This document shows positions 52,112 through 59,826 of a DNA stretch of 64,000 nucleotides, in pieces. The notes below the pieces were generated by a model. It was given only the letters and a program-made list of their open reading frames with translations. It made no database searches and was not told the origin of the DNA. Within the stretch, counting starts at the first letter, position 1. Every line of letters begins with the position of its first letter. Source of the stretch: an uncultured Bacteroidia bacterium (lineage in GTDB: Bacteria > Bacteroidota > Bacteroidia > Bacteroidales > ML635J-15); contig CADCCZ010000001.1 in NCBI GenBank assembly GCA_902800045.1, positions 725,346-789,345 on the forward strand. Reading direction: 5' to 3'. Both the position numbers and the translations under genes were made by a program.

Positions 52112-52969
52112 ATGAAAAACATACATTACATATTTTTCGCCCTTCTCGCTTCTGCAGTAGTTTGTTCCTGCAAAAGCAAGACAGCAGAACCATCGGCAGA
52201 TGAAAACAGGGCAAAGTCGGAAGAAGTGGCAAACGACAGTCTTCCTGAATCTGATACGGTAACGGTAGAGGAGAAGGCTTTCGAGTTGGAAATGAAGACT
52301 TACCGAGTCGTGAAGAAAGCAAAGGGTTGTTCGTTTACATACCATGCCGTTTTGCCTGCCGACACCGACAACAAGGCGATTCTTGCCATTCGCGACGATG
52401 TGCTTGGCGAAATTTCAAATGGAGTGGATGTGGATGCCGATTTTAGACGCAGTGCTGCCAAGTCGGTAAGCATGTACCAGGAAGCAATTGCCGATTCCAC
52501 CGACGAGTATTTTGAATACTTCGAGGAGTACGATTTGGACAGCATTTATCCAGTGCTTGTCACTGATGGATTTATTGCTATGGCGTATTATGCATTCTCC
52601 GAAGTTTCAACTGCTCCGCGTAGCGCTTCGGAATATCATTATATGATTTACGACCTTGCTACAGGCAAGCGAATGACCGAAAAGGATATTTTCAGCAATG
52701 TTGGCAAGGCAAAGAAAATAATAGAAAAGTATATCTGGGAGCAGACAACCGAATGGCAGTCTGGTGAGGAAGAAGACGCCTCGCAGGTTACAAACGAGGA
52801 TGTGTTCAACGGCAACTATTTCTTGAACGAGGACAAGTTTTTTGTCTGCTACAATTCCAGCGTCTATTTCATCCCCGGTGGCATCGACATCGAGATTCCA
52901 AAGGAAGCATTAAAACCTTATTTGAAGCAGGACGGACCGATATATAGGTATTGGTTTGGAAAGGAGTAA
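52112..52969 (+). CDS. DUF3298-type lipoprotein, array member 6
   Basis: A 285-residue lipoprotein (lipobox VCSC, Cys20) with a Ser/Glu-rich linker. Conserved blocks are KTYRVVKKAKGCSFTYHAVL, YHYMIYDLATGKRMTEKDIF, NGNYFLNEDKFFVCYNSSVY, EIPKEALKPYLKQDGPIYRY and the tail WFGKE. The GGAH site has become APRSAS. ATG 52112 is used; an upstream TTG (52106) is unlikely. It is separated from member 5 by palindromic element E. The duplicated start of the next gene begins right at its stop codon. Confidence 0.78.
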   Translation: MKNIHYIFFALLASAVVCSCKSKTAEPSADENRAKSEEVANDSLPESDTVTVEEKAFELEMKTYRVVKKAKGCSFTYHAVLPADTDNKAILAIRDDVLGEISNGVDVDADFRRSAAKSVSMYQEAIADSTDEYFEYFEEYDLDSIYPVLVTDGFIAMAYYAFSEVSTAPRSASEYHYMIYDLATGKRMTEKDIFSNVGKAKKIIEKYIWEQTTEWQSGEEEDASQVTNEDVFNGNYFLNEDKFFVCYNSSVYFIPGGIDIEIPKEALKPYLKQDGPIYRYWFGKE

Positions 52970-53030
52970 CAATGAACTTCATAGAGTTTCTACATAGCAT
53001 CGACTATTTTGACCTGTTCAGCAATGCGCT
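52969..53030 (+). repeat. 62-bp direct repeat, left copy
   Basis: This stretch is a copy, with one A/G difference, of 53235-53296, the first 59 bases of the transporter gene plus 3 upstream bases. The copies are separated by 204 bases of unrelated inserted sequence. Confidence 0.9.
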
Positions 53031-53217
53031 TCTATATTGTCATTGCGGAAGTCAGACTGAACACGCGATACAGAATGGAGAGCGTTGTGAAGACGGCACT
53101 CCGCAATCTCCTGCTACTTATTGTTTCGATTTGGGATTCCGCATAAGCGAACTCACAAGTCTCGTTCCTGCGCCTGTTCGTTATGCATTGCGGAATGACG
53201 GTGGGAGAATGTTTTAA
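52972..53217 (+). pseudogene. Truncated duplicate of the transporter gene start
   Basis: The first 19 codons (MNFIEFLHSIDYFDLFSNA) are the same as those of the gene at 53238. After GCGCT the frame runs into a repeat-like insert and stays open by chance to TAA at 53215-53217. The remaining ~60 codons (for example SQTEHAIQNGERCEDGTPQS) look like translated repeat DNA. A functional protein is unlikely; the piece is a scar of duplication or insertion. Confidence 0.75.
53036..53117 (+). repeat. Dispersed ~80-bp repeat, copy 1
   Basis: This stretch matches 59409-59490 at most positions (shared words ACACGCGATAC and GGAGCGTTGT, and ATCTCCT). It forms part of the DNA inserted between the two 62-bp direct repeats. 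The far end of the insert (53190-53207) carries GCATTGCGGAATGACGGT, which resembles its start (GTCATTGCGGAA). Confidence 0.75.
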
Positions 53218-53234
53218 TAAAAGAAAGGATTTTT

Positions 53235-53296
53235 ACAATGAACTTCATAGAATTTCTACATAGCATCGACTATTTTGACCTGTTCAGCAATGCGCT
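53235..53296 (+). repeat. 62-bp direct repeat, right copy
   Basis: This copy is the real 5' end of the transporter gene; it pairs with 52969-53030. Confidence 0.9.
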
Positions 53297-54491
53297 GATG
53301 ATTACCAGTTTCGTGGTAATAATGATGTCGCTCATCGAATATGTGAATGTGTGGACGCACGGGCGTTTCATCAAGGGAATGAACCGTAACGCCTTTGTGC
53401 AAGCGCTTATAGGAACTCTGCTCGGTGTGATTCCCGGTTGTATGGGAACATTCACGGCTGTGTCGCTCTATACGCACAAGGCGCTGTCGCTGGGTGCGTT
53501 GGTCGCTTGCCTTATTGCAACTTCGGGCGACGAGGCTTTTGTGATGCTAGCAACTATGCCCGTGCAGTCGCTGTGGCTGTTCGGAATTTCGGCTGCGGTT
53601 GCCATCGTGACGGGTGTGGCTGTGGATAAGTTGTTCAAGAACAAGGATTTTACTCCCAAAATTGACGATGTGCCTTTCGAAGTTCACGAACACGAAATTC
53701 CTGCCGACGGAAAACTGTTCGCGTGGAAAAACTTCGTGCCTTCGAAGTCGCGACTGAAACTCATTGGTGTATTTGCCTGCATAATAATTCTATGCTGTGT
53801 GGGCGTAATCGGGCATTCGCACTCTGAGAACCTCATTTTCAGTCTTCCCCAGCAAACCGAAGTCGTTGAGTCTGACGAGCATCACCATCACGACGAATAT
53901 TGCGAGCATCATCACCACGATGACGAATGTTGTGAACATCACCACCATCACGATGAATGCGAGGGAGAGCATCACCACGATTCCGACCTGCCCGAAGGGT
54001 TCGAGCATCATCACCATCATCACGGAGCATTGGACATTGTGAACATAATAATTGTGTCGCTGTCGGCATTGATGCTGCTTATAATTTTCTTCTCCAACGA
54101 GCATTTTGTAAGCGAGCACCTTGTGCAGCATGTTGTGCAGAAGCACCTGCCTCGCATTTTCTGGTGGACATTCGGTGTACTGGTGCTTATGGCTATCATC
54201 TTGAACTACACTAACTTTGGCGATTGGATATACAACAATACCTACATACTTCTGCTGATTGCCGTTGCAGTGGGAATTTTGCCCGAGTCGGGTCCGCATC
54301 TGATTTTTGTGGTACTGTTTGTGCAGGGCTACATTCCGTTCAGCATCTTGTTGGCCAACAGCATTGTGCAGGACGGACATGGTTCGCTTCCGCTGCTTGC
54401 CGAAACAAAGAAGGGGTTCCTTGTCACCAAGGCAATAAATATGGTTGTGGGGCTGGTCGTAGGATTGGTTGGACTGTTGATAGGATTTTAA
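53238..54491 (+). CDS. Putative manganese exporter, ArsP_2/DUF2899 family
   Basis: A 417-residue inner-membrane protein with about ten helices in two halves. Family features are the amphipathic start FIEFLHSIDYFDLFSNA, IGTLLGVIPGCMGTFTAVSL (first inverted repeat) and VGILPESGPHLIFVVLFVQG (second). ATSGDEAFVML and SIVQDGHGSLPLLAETKKGF complete the two halves. A very His-rich acidic loop (residues about 215-263, over 20 His) joins the halves. Members of this family have been proposed to export Mn2+; the His loop supports a divalent metal. Its 5' end is partly duplicated upstream. It is 9 bases before the lipoprotein at 54501. Confidence 0.85.
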   Translation: MNFIEFLHSIDYFDLFSNALMITSFVVIMMSLIEYVNVWTHGRFIKGMNRNAFVQALIGTLLGVIPGCMGTFTAVSLYTHKALSLGALVACLIATSGDEAFVMLATMPVQSLWLFGISAAVAIVTGVAVDKLFKNKDFTPKIDDVPFEVHEHEIPADGKLFAWKNFVPSKSRLKLIGVFACIIILCCVGVIGHSHSENLIFSLPQQTEVVESDEHHHHDEYCEHHHHDDECCEHHHHHDECEGEHHHDSDLPEGFEHHHHHHGALDIVNIIIVSLSALMLLIIFFSNEHFVSEHLVQHVVQKHLPRIFWWTFGVLVLMAIILNYTNFGDWIYNNTYILLLIAVAVGILPESGPHLIFVVLFVQGYIPFSILLANSIVQDGHGSLPLLAETKKGFLVTKAINMVVGLVVGLVGLLIGF

Positions 54492-54500
54492 TTTAAGGAT

Positions 54501-55190
54501 ATGAAAATTAAGTATTTAGTATTATTTATCTCCGCTTTTTCGCTTTTTGGATGCGGTGAAACAGAGCAAACAAAAGTTGAGGAAGAAGCTCCTGCTGTTG
54601 ATTCTGTTGAAGTTACACAGCAAGATACTGTAGCATCTGTTTCGGAAACGGCTGAAGTGCAGATGGATGAGAATGTTATAATGGAAATCTGGGACTCATA
54701 TATTAAGTCTAATTATTGTGATATTTCAGGCGATGTCAAGAAGGCTCGTACACAGGTTAAGAGGGAAGGCTTTAACGTTGCTTCGCTCAAACTTGATGAG
54801 GCTAATGAACCATTGGATGTCCCAGAAGAAGAGTTTTTACCCCCGACGGTTCTCGAAACTTTTGCCTGCTATCCGCTCAAGGATGGCGGTTGCCTTGTGC
54901 TTTGGTATTATGATGGTTCCGAGTGGGGACGCAAGATTTTTGCCGTTTTTAACTACAAGGACAAACAACTCAAGAGGCTGAAGAATAGTTTCCCGCCTTT
55001 TTCTGAATTTGTTGACAAGAATTATTCGTCGGATTGGGACGAACTCGCAAAACTTAGCGGAACCGAGGTCGTATATTTCAAGCAGGATTGCTGGCCTACA
55101 AAGTTCAATGCCGAAGGCTTTGGCATGACGGAAGGCGGAATGGAAGAAACCTGGTATATGTTTGATGGTAAAGGTTTTGTGAAGAAATAA
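54501..55190 (+). CDS. Lipoprotein of unknown function
   Basis: A 229-residue lipoprotein (lipobox LFGC, Cys18) with a ~40-residue Glu/Val-rich linker. The C-terminal ~170 residues are globular, with FACYPLKDGGCLVLWYYDGS, KIFAVFNYKDKQLKRLK and EETWYMFDGKGFVKK. I do not recognise the family. It lies between the metal transporter and a BspA-like gene (9 and 10 bases), so the three are probably one operon. A link to metal export is only positional. Confidence 0.72.
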   Translation: MKIKYLVLFISAFSLFGCGETEQTKVEEEAPAVDSVEVTQQDTVASVSETAEVQMDENVIMEIWDSYIKSNYCDISGDVKKARTQVKREGFNVASLKLDEANEPLDVPEEEFLPPTVLETFACYPLKDGGCLVLWYYDGSEWGRKIFAVFNYKDKQLKRLKNSFPPFSEFVDKNYSSDWDELAKLSGTEVVYFKQDCWPTKFNAEGFGMTEGGMEETWYMFDGKGFVKK

Positions 55191-55200
55191 AATAGTGGAT

Positions 55201-56943
55201 ATGAGGGGTGAAAACGAAAATGTAGCAAATGTTATCCGCTATAAGGCTCATTATGTTGTAGAATCGGAATGGATTGACGAAAATTCTATCAGCAACGACT
55301 TTGACTACGACAGCAACGAGGGAGTTATTGTCCTGAAAGATGGCGTTACTGAGATTGGCAATGGCGCTTTTACAGATAGTTTTGACATTGTTTCCGTTGA
55401 AATTCCCAGTACGATTACAACAATCGGAATAGGTGCATTTGCATATTCTGTGCTTTCGTCGGTGGTTATTCCCGACTCGGTGACGGAAATCTGCGAAGGG
55501 GCGTTTAATAGTTGCGATGAATTGAAGTCGATATATATTCCCGCATCGGTGGAACGAATTGGCATTGAGGCATTTCTGAATTGCACAAAGTTGAATTCCA
55601 TTGAAGTGGACAAGTCGAACCTCGTTTACGACTCGCGCGAAAATTGCAATGCCATAATCGAGACAAAGACAAACAAGCTTCTCTGGGGCTGTAAAAACGC
55701 ATTTATTCCAAATTCCATCACCGAAATTGAAGACGGCGCTTTCTATTGTTGTGAGGGCTTGAAGTCTGTTGTTATACCCGATTCTGTCAGAAAGATAGGT
55801 GAGTCTGCTTTTTACGCTTGCTATGGGCTTAAATCTATTGTTATTCCGTCGTCGGTAACGAGAATTGGTGATGGCGCGTTTTATGAATGTTGCATGCTGG
55901 ATTCGATTGAAGTTGACCATAATAATGTTGTTTACGACTCGCGACAAAACTGCAACGCCATAATCGCAACCCGGACAAACGAACTGATTGCAGGATGTGT
56001 CAATTCGTTTATACCAGAAGGTGTTACGAAGATTGCCGTAGGTGCTTTCGGTGGTTGCGATAGGCTTGCGAACATCGTAATTCCCAGTTCGGTCGAGAGG
56101 ATTGGAGAAAACGCTTTTTGCACCTGTTATAGCCTTACGGATGTGAGAATTTTAGGCGATGTGACCGAAATTGCCGATGGCGCATTCACCAAATGCGGAA
56201 AGTTGCAAAATTTGAATTTCCCCGAATCGTTGAGGAGAATAGGTGTGTCAGCATTTTATGATTGCAACAGCTTGTCGTCCTTGAACATTTCGCGTAATGT
56301 GGAAGAAATTGGCGAGGATGCATTTATGGGTTGTGGAAGTCTGAAATCCATTGTAGTTGACGACCATAATCCATACTATGACTCGCGCGAAAACTGCAAC
56401 GCGTTAATCGAAACACAGACCGGCATTCTACTGGCAGGTAGCGAAAATGCAGTAATTCCCGATTCGGTGACCGAAATTGCCAATGGCGCATTTATGAAAT
56501 GCAGTGGGTTGAAATCGATAATTATTCCGGATTCCGTTACAAAAATAGGCTGCGCGGCATTCTATTGTTGCGAAGGGCTTACATCGCTTGTGATTCCGGA
56601 TTCTGTAACCGAAATAGGTGAAAATGCATTTAACGACTGCTTCGGTCTGACCTCCGTCAAAATTTCCAATTCGCTGACCGAAATAGCAGATGCTACCTTC
56701 TGGCAGTGCAAAGGACTGAAATCCGTGGCTATTCCCGATTCTGTGAAGAAGATAGGCAAGTCGGCGTTTTGGGGCTGCGAAGGTCTTGAAACAGTGATTA
56801 TTCCGTATTCGGTAGAAGAGGTTGGTGAAGAGGCTTTTGCTAATTGTGACTCATTGCAAAAAATTGTTATCCCAAGGGGAATGACATATCAGTTTAAGGA
56901 ATTTTTGTCCGAAGATTTGTGGGATAGGTTGGTGGAGAGGTAG
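55201..56943 (+). CDS. BspA-like leucine-rich-repeat protein without signal peptide
   Basis: A 580-residue protein made almost entirely of LRR_5 (BspA/TpLRR-type) repeats of about 23 residues. Examples are VVIPDSVTEICEGAFNSC and IVIPSSVTRIGDGAFYECC, over 15 units in several blocks. Linkers of the form YDSRENCNAIIETKTN recur four times with small changes. No signal peptide, lipobox or T9SS tail is visible, so it appears cytoplasmic or uses a non-classical route. ATG 55201 is preferred over GTG 55195. It is last of the transporter operon. A binding role is typical of LRRs; the partner is unknown. Confidence 0.88.
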   Translation: MRGENENVANVIRYKAHYVVESEWIDENSISNDFDYDSNEGVIVLKDGVTEIGNGAFTDSFDIVSVEIPSTITTIGIGAFAYSVLSSVVIPDSVTEICEGAFNSCDELKSIYIPASVERIGIEAFLNCTKLNSIEVDKSNLVYDSRENCNAIIETKTNKLLWGCKNAFIPNSITEIEDGAFYCCEGLKSVVIPDSVRKIGESAFYACYGLKSIVIPSSVTRIGDGAFYECCMLDSIEVDHNNVVYDSRQNCNAIIATRTNELIAGCVNSFIPEGVTKIAVGAFGGCDRLANIVIPSSVERIGENAFCTCYSLTDVRILGDVTEIADGAFTKCGKLQNLNFPESLRRIGVSAFYDCNSLSSLNISRNVEEIGEDAFMGCGSLKSIVVDDHNPYYDSRENCNALIETQTGILLAGSENAVIPDSVTEIANGAFMKCSGLKSIIIPDSVTKIGCAAFYCCEGLTSLVIPDSVTEIGENAFNDCFGLTSVKISNSLTEIADATFWQCKGLKSVAIPDSVKKIGKSAFWGCEGLETVIIPYSVEEVGEEAFANCDSLQKIVIPRGMTYQFKEFLSEDLWDRLVER

Positions 56944-56995
56944 TGGCGGTTAACAAATATTTTTCTCTCCAATTTCCAAATTCCGAAAATAGTCT

Positions 56996-57003
56996 TATCT
57001 TTG
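56996..57003 (+). promoter_or_regulatory. -7 promoter box for the arginine deiminase gene
   Basis: TATCTTTG followed by C is a strong TAnnTTTG match. It implies a leader of about 80 bases before the ATG at 57092. Confidence 0.5.
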
Positions 57004-57074
57004 CGACCGAGTAGAATGGTCGTCTAAAAACGATGCTTCTGCTTGACGGACAACATCTTGATTGTGTTCTCCGT
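57004..57074 (+). promoter_or_regulatory. Two-hairpin leader of the arginine deiminase gene
   Basis: The first hairpin is CGACC / GGTCG (57004-57022). The second is ACGGACAACA (57046-57055) with TGTTCTCCGT (57065-57074), 10 bp with one mismatch. Both lie downstream of the -7 box and upstream of the ATG. No U-run follows, so attenuation by termination is unlikely. No known riboswitch class was recognised. Confidence 0.35.
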
Positions 57075-57091
57075 GACCTAAAAAATAATTT

Positions 57092-58336
57092 ATGGATAAC
57101 AAAGTTAAACTTTATTCTGAAATAGGAAAACTCAATGCGGTTCTGCTGCATCGCCCGGGAATCGAGATAGAGCGTATGACTCCCGAAAACGCACACGAAG
57201 CATTGTACAGCGATATTTTAAACAAAAAGTTGGTCGATGGCGAATATGCCAATTTCGAGGGCGTGCTCTCGCGTTGGACAAAGACTTATCAGGTCGTCGA
57301 TTTACTTGCCGAAGTGCTTAAGAATGAGACTGTAAAGAAAAATCTCGTGGAAACTTCCTGCCGTCTCGACGACTGCGGTTTCCTTTGCGACGAACTCCTG
57401 TCGCACGACGAGAAGACATTGGCTCGCGAACTTGTCGAAGGCTTTGAATATAGGAGAGGGGTTGACCCTGCGAAATACGAGGACGAGCGCTTCATTCTCA
57501 AGCCGTTGTACAATTTGTTCTTTACCCGCGATGCTGCATCGTCGATGTACAACATGCTTCTTATGAACACAATGTCGTTCAAGGTGCGCATGCGCGAAAA
57601 CATCATCTACCGTGCTATTTTCGAGAACTATTTCGGATGCGAGTCGATAAATGCTGGTGAATGGGACGCATCTGCACGCACCGAGGGTGGCGATGTGCTG
57701 ATAGCCTGCGACGATACCTTGTTTATTGGTAACGGCATCAGAACCAACAAGAAAGGTATTGAGTTCCTTGCCGAATATTTCAAGGCTCGCAAGTCCAAGT
57801 TCAACATTCTTGTTCAGGAATTGCCAGAAACGCCCGAGTCATTCATTCATCTCGACATGGTTTTCACCTTCCTCGACAAGGACCGTTGCATGATGTTCGA
57901 ACCTCTTATCCGTAAAAACGCAAAGTATTCGCACTTGCAGACCACTCATATTGAGATAGATAACGGAAAAATTACATATCACCAGAAGCCGAATTTCCTG
58001 CAAGGCGCACGCGATTTGGGCTTCGACCTTAATCCTGTCGTATGCGGTGGCGACGATGCCTGGGTTCAGCAGCGCGAACAATGGCATAGCGGTGCAAACT
58101 TCTTTGCTTTGGGCGAAGGCAAGGTCATTGGTTACGAGCGAAACTGGAAGACCATCGAGGCTTTGGACAAGGCAGGTTTTGCCGTTCTGAAGGCTGCTGA
58201 TGTTTGCAAGGGCTCGGTTGATATGCACAACTACGAAAAGTTTGTCGTAACCTTTGCCGGCAGCGAACTTCCCCGTGGCGGTGGTGGTGCAAGGTGCATG
58301 ACCATGCCGATAAATAGGGAAGAAGTGAAGTGGTAA
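57092..58336 (+). CDS. arcA: Arginine deiminase
   Basis: A 414-residue guanidino-group-modifying enzyme that hydrolyses arginine to citrulline and ammonia. Motifs are NAVLLHRPGIEIERMTPEN, FTRDAASSMYNMLLMN (FTRD), EGGDVLIACDDTLFIGNGIRT, and HLDMVFTFLDKDRCMMFEPL with the catalytic His. The nucleophile is Cys402 in RGGGGARCMTMP near the C-terminus. Length is typical (about 405-415). The partners arcB/arcC are not adjacent. It may serve acid tolerance or energy, or limit host arginine. It is flanked by two BspA-like genes but has its own promoter and terminator. Confidence 0.95.
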   Translation: MDNKVKLYSEIGKLNAVLLHRPGIEIERMTPENAHEALYSDILNKKLVDGEYANFEGVLSRWTKTYQVVDLLAEVLKNETVKKNLVETSCRLDDCGFLCDELLSHDEKTLARELVEGFEYRRGVDPAKYEDERFILKPLYNLFFTRDAASSMYNMLLMNTMSFKVRMRENIIYRAIFENYFGCESINAGEWDASARTEGGDVLIACDDTLFIGNGIRTNKKGIEFLAEYFKARKSKFNILVQELPETPESFIHLDMVFTFLDKDRCMMFEPLIRKNAKYSHLQTTHIEIDNGKITYHQKPNFLQGARDLGFDLNPVVCGGDDAWVQQREQWHSGANFFALGEGKVIGYERNWKTIEALDKAGFAVLKAADVCKGSVDMHNYEKFVVTFAGSELPRGGGGARCMTMPINREEVKW

Positions 58337-58372
58337 AGGGATTTACGAATTTAGAATTACGATTTTAGATTG

Positions 58373-58402
58373 AGGAATGCACGAATTGCATTCCTTTTTT
58401 TG
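58373..58402 (+). terminator. Terminator of the arginine deiminase gene
   Basis: AGGAATGCA / TGCATTCCT, a perfect 9-bp stem with a 5-base loop, is followed by TTTTTTT. Confidence 0.88.
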
Positions 58403-58446
58403 TTTAAATTTTTCTCTTTGTTTAAATATCTTAAACATAAATTAAG

Positions 58447-59373
58447 ATGAATATGGACAAAACATCATTACAACGCACAATCATTTACGAGAGTGATGAA
58501 AAACTTGAAACCAGTTGGATTGAAACCAATTCAATCTCTCACGAGTTCTCCGATAGGAAAGGAAGCATTCTTCTCAAAGGCTCTGTAACCGAAATAGGCG
58601 ACATGGCTTTCGATGAATGTACGGACATGACTTCAATTATCATTCCGCCAGTGGTGACACGGATAGGCGAGGCGGCATTCAGGTGGTGCCAAGGCCTTGT
58701 TTCGGTTTCAATTCCCAATTCGGTGACGGAAATCTGCGACGAGGCATTTCAGTATTGTTCCTTCCTTAAATCTGTCGAAATTCCCGAAACTGTGACCAGA
58801 ATTGGCAACTATGCGTTTTGCAACTGCATAAGACTTGCATCTGTGAATATTCCTGCGAATATTACAAAAATCGGCAATTATACATTCTTCGGATGTGCAT
58901 TCTCATCGATAGACATACCAGAAACAGTAATTTCAATAGGTCACGAAGCGTTTGGAATGTGCAGCAACCTTACATCATTGGTGTTACCCGATTCTGTAAA
59001 GCATATTTACGGTTGCGCATTTGAATGTTGCACAAGTCTTGAAAGTGTAACGCTTTCAGAATCTTTGGAGAGAATTCCTTATGGGATGTTTCGCGAATGT
59101 AGCAACTTGATTTCTATTGAGATACCTGATTCTGTAAAGTCAATAGGCTGGGGCGCATTTTCGGGTTGCAGTCGTATGGGTGCGGTAACATTTGGCAAGT
59201 CGTTGACAAAAATCGGTTGGGATGCATTCTTGGATTGCAGCGAGTTGTTTTTGTTCGTGTTGCCAGATTCTGTAAAGCAAATTGGCGAGAACGCGTTCGA
59301 AGGGTGCAGTATGTTGCCACGAAAGGCAAAGGAGAAGATTTTGGCGATAGAAAAGAATGCAATGCAAAGTTGA
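58447..59373 (+). CDS. BspA-like leucine-rich-repeat protein without signal peptide
   Basis: A 308-residue protein with about ten LRR_5 repeats (VSIPNSVTEICDEAFQYCS, LVLPDSVKHIYGCAFECCTS, FVLPDSVKQIGENAFEGCS). The N-terminal ~50 residues (RTIIYESDEKLETSWIETNS, then KGSILLKGSVTEIGD) resemble those of the larger BspA-like protein at 55201. The two are thus paralogues differing in repeat number. It has no signal peptide or lipobox. ATG 58447 is used; ATG 58453 is equally possible. Confidence 0.88.
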   Translation: MNMDKTSLQRTIIYESDEKLETSWIETNSISHEFSDRKGSILLKGSVTEIGDMAFDECTDMTSIIIPPVVTRIGEAAFRWCQGLVSVSIPNSVTEICDEAFQYCSFLKSVEIPETVTRIGNYAFCNCIRLASVNIPANITKIGNYTFFGCAFSSIDIPETVISIGHEAFGMCSNLTSLVLPDSVKHIYGCAFECCTSLESVTLSESLERIPYGMFRECSNLISIEIPDSVKSIGWGAFSGCSRMGAVTFGKSLTKIGWDAFLDCSELFLFVLPDSVKQIGENAFEGCSMLPRKAKEKILAIEKNAMQS

Positions 59374-59408
59374 TTTACGATTTTAGATTTACGATTTACA
59401 ATTGAGGC

Positions 59409-59490
59409 ATTGTCATCTCGGAAGCCAGAACGCACACGCGATACGGAACGGGGAGCGTTGTAGCGGTCGGCTATCCGTGATCTCCTAAAG
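59409..59490 (+). repeat. Dispersed ~80-bp repeat, copy 2
   Basis: This stretch matches 53036-53117 (shared ACACGCGATAC, GGAGCGTTGT and ATCTCCT words). It is preceded by an AT-rich simple repeat (GATTTACGATTTTAGATTTA). The rest of the gap to 59699 shows no gene. Confidence 0.7.
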
Positions 59491-59699
59491 GAATTTACGG
59501 TTTATTTGATGATTTGAAAGTTCGATAATTGTAGTAGCGCAATGCTTTGTGCCCATTGTGGTGGTTGAGTGCACGTTTATAAAAATAATCCAACAATTTT
59601 CTCCTTCTCCATTCTCATATCCAAAATTTTACTAAATTAGCACCGAAAAATGTAGTCTTGTAGAAAGAAGTAAATAATGCTAAGTGTTTAAATATATTA

Positions 59700-59728
59700 T
59701 TGAAATCAGAGCAAAAATTATAAATTTG
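59700..59728 (+). promoter_or_regulatory. -33/-7 promoter for the PD-(D/E)XK gene
   Basis: TTG at 59700-59702 and TAAATTTG at 59721-59728, 18 bases apart, followed by C. The ATG is 98 bases downstream, so a leader is expected. Confidence 0.55.
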
Positions 59729-59826
59729 CAAGGTCATTATCTTCCGATTCTGTTTAACGGACTTCGGCAGAGGAGGGGGAGGATGATTATATGGAGAATG
59801 TTTAATTAGAAGTCGCTAAAATTCTT

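Noticed and set aside
47608..52969. Anti-sigma factor (RsiV) function for the DUF3298 array
   Set aside because: No membrane-spanning anti-sigma N-terminus and no sigma factor gene is present; only the C-terminal domain type is shared.
53880..54027. Sequencing artefact or engineered His-tag
   Set aside because: The His codons are mixed CAT/CAC and interleaved with Asp, Glu and Cys; the frame is intact and sits in a natural loop of a membrane transporter.
57004..57074. Known riboswitch before arginine deiminase
   Set aside because: No match to a recognised class was found by eye and no U-run follows; only a generic structured leader is claimed.
55201..59373. T9SS or lipoprotein export of the BspA-like proteins
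   Set aside because: Neither has a signal peptide, lipobox or sorting domain, so surface adhesin status is not claimed.
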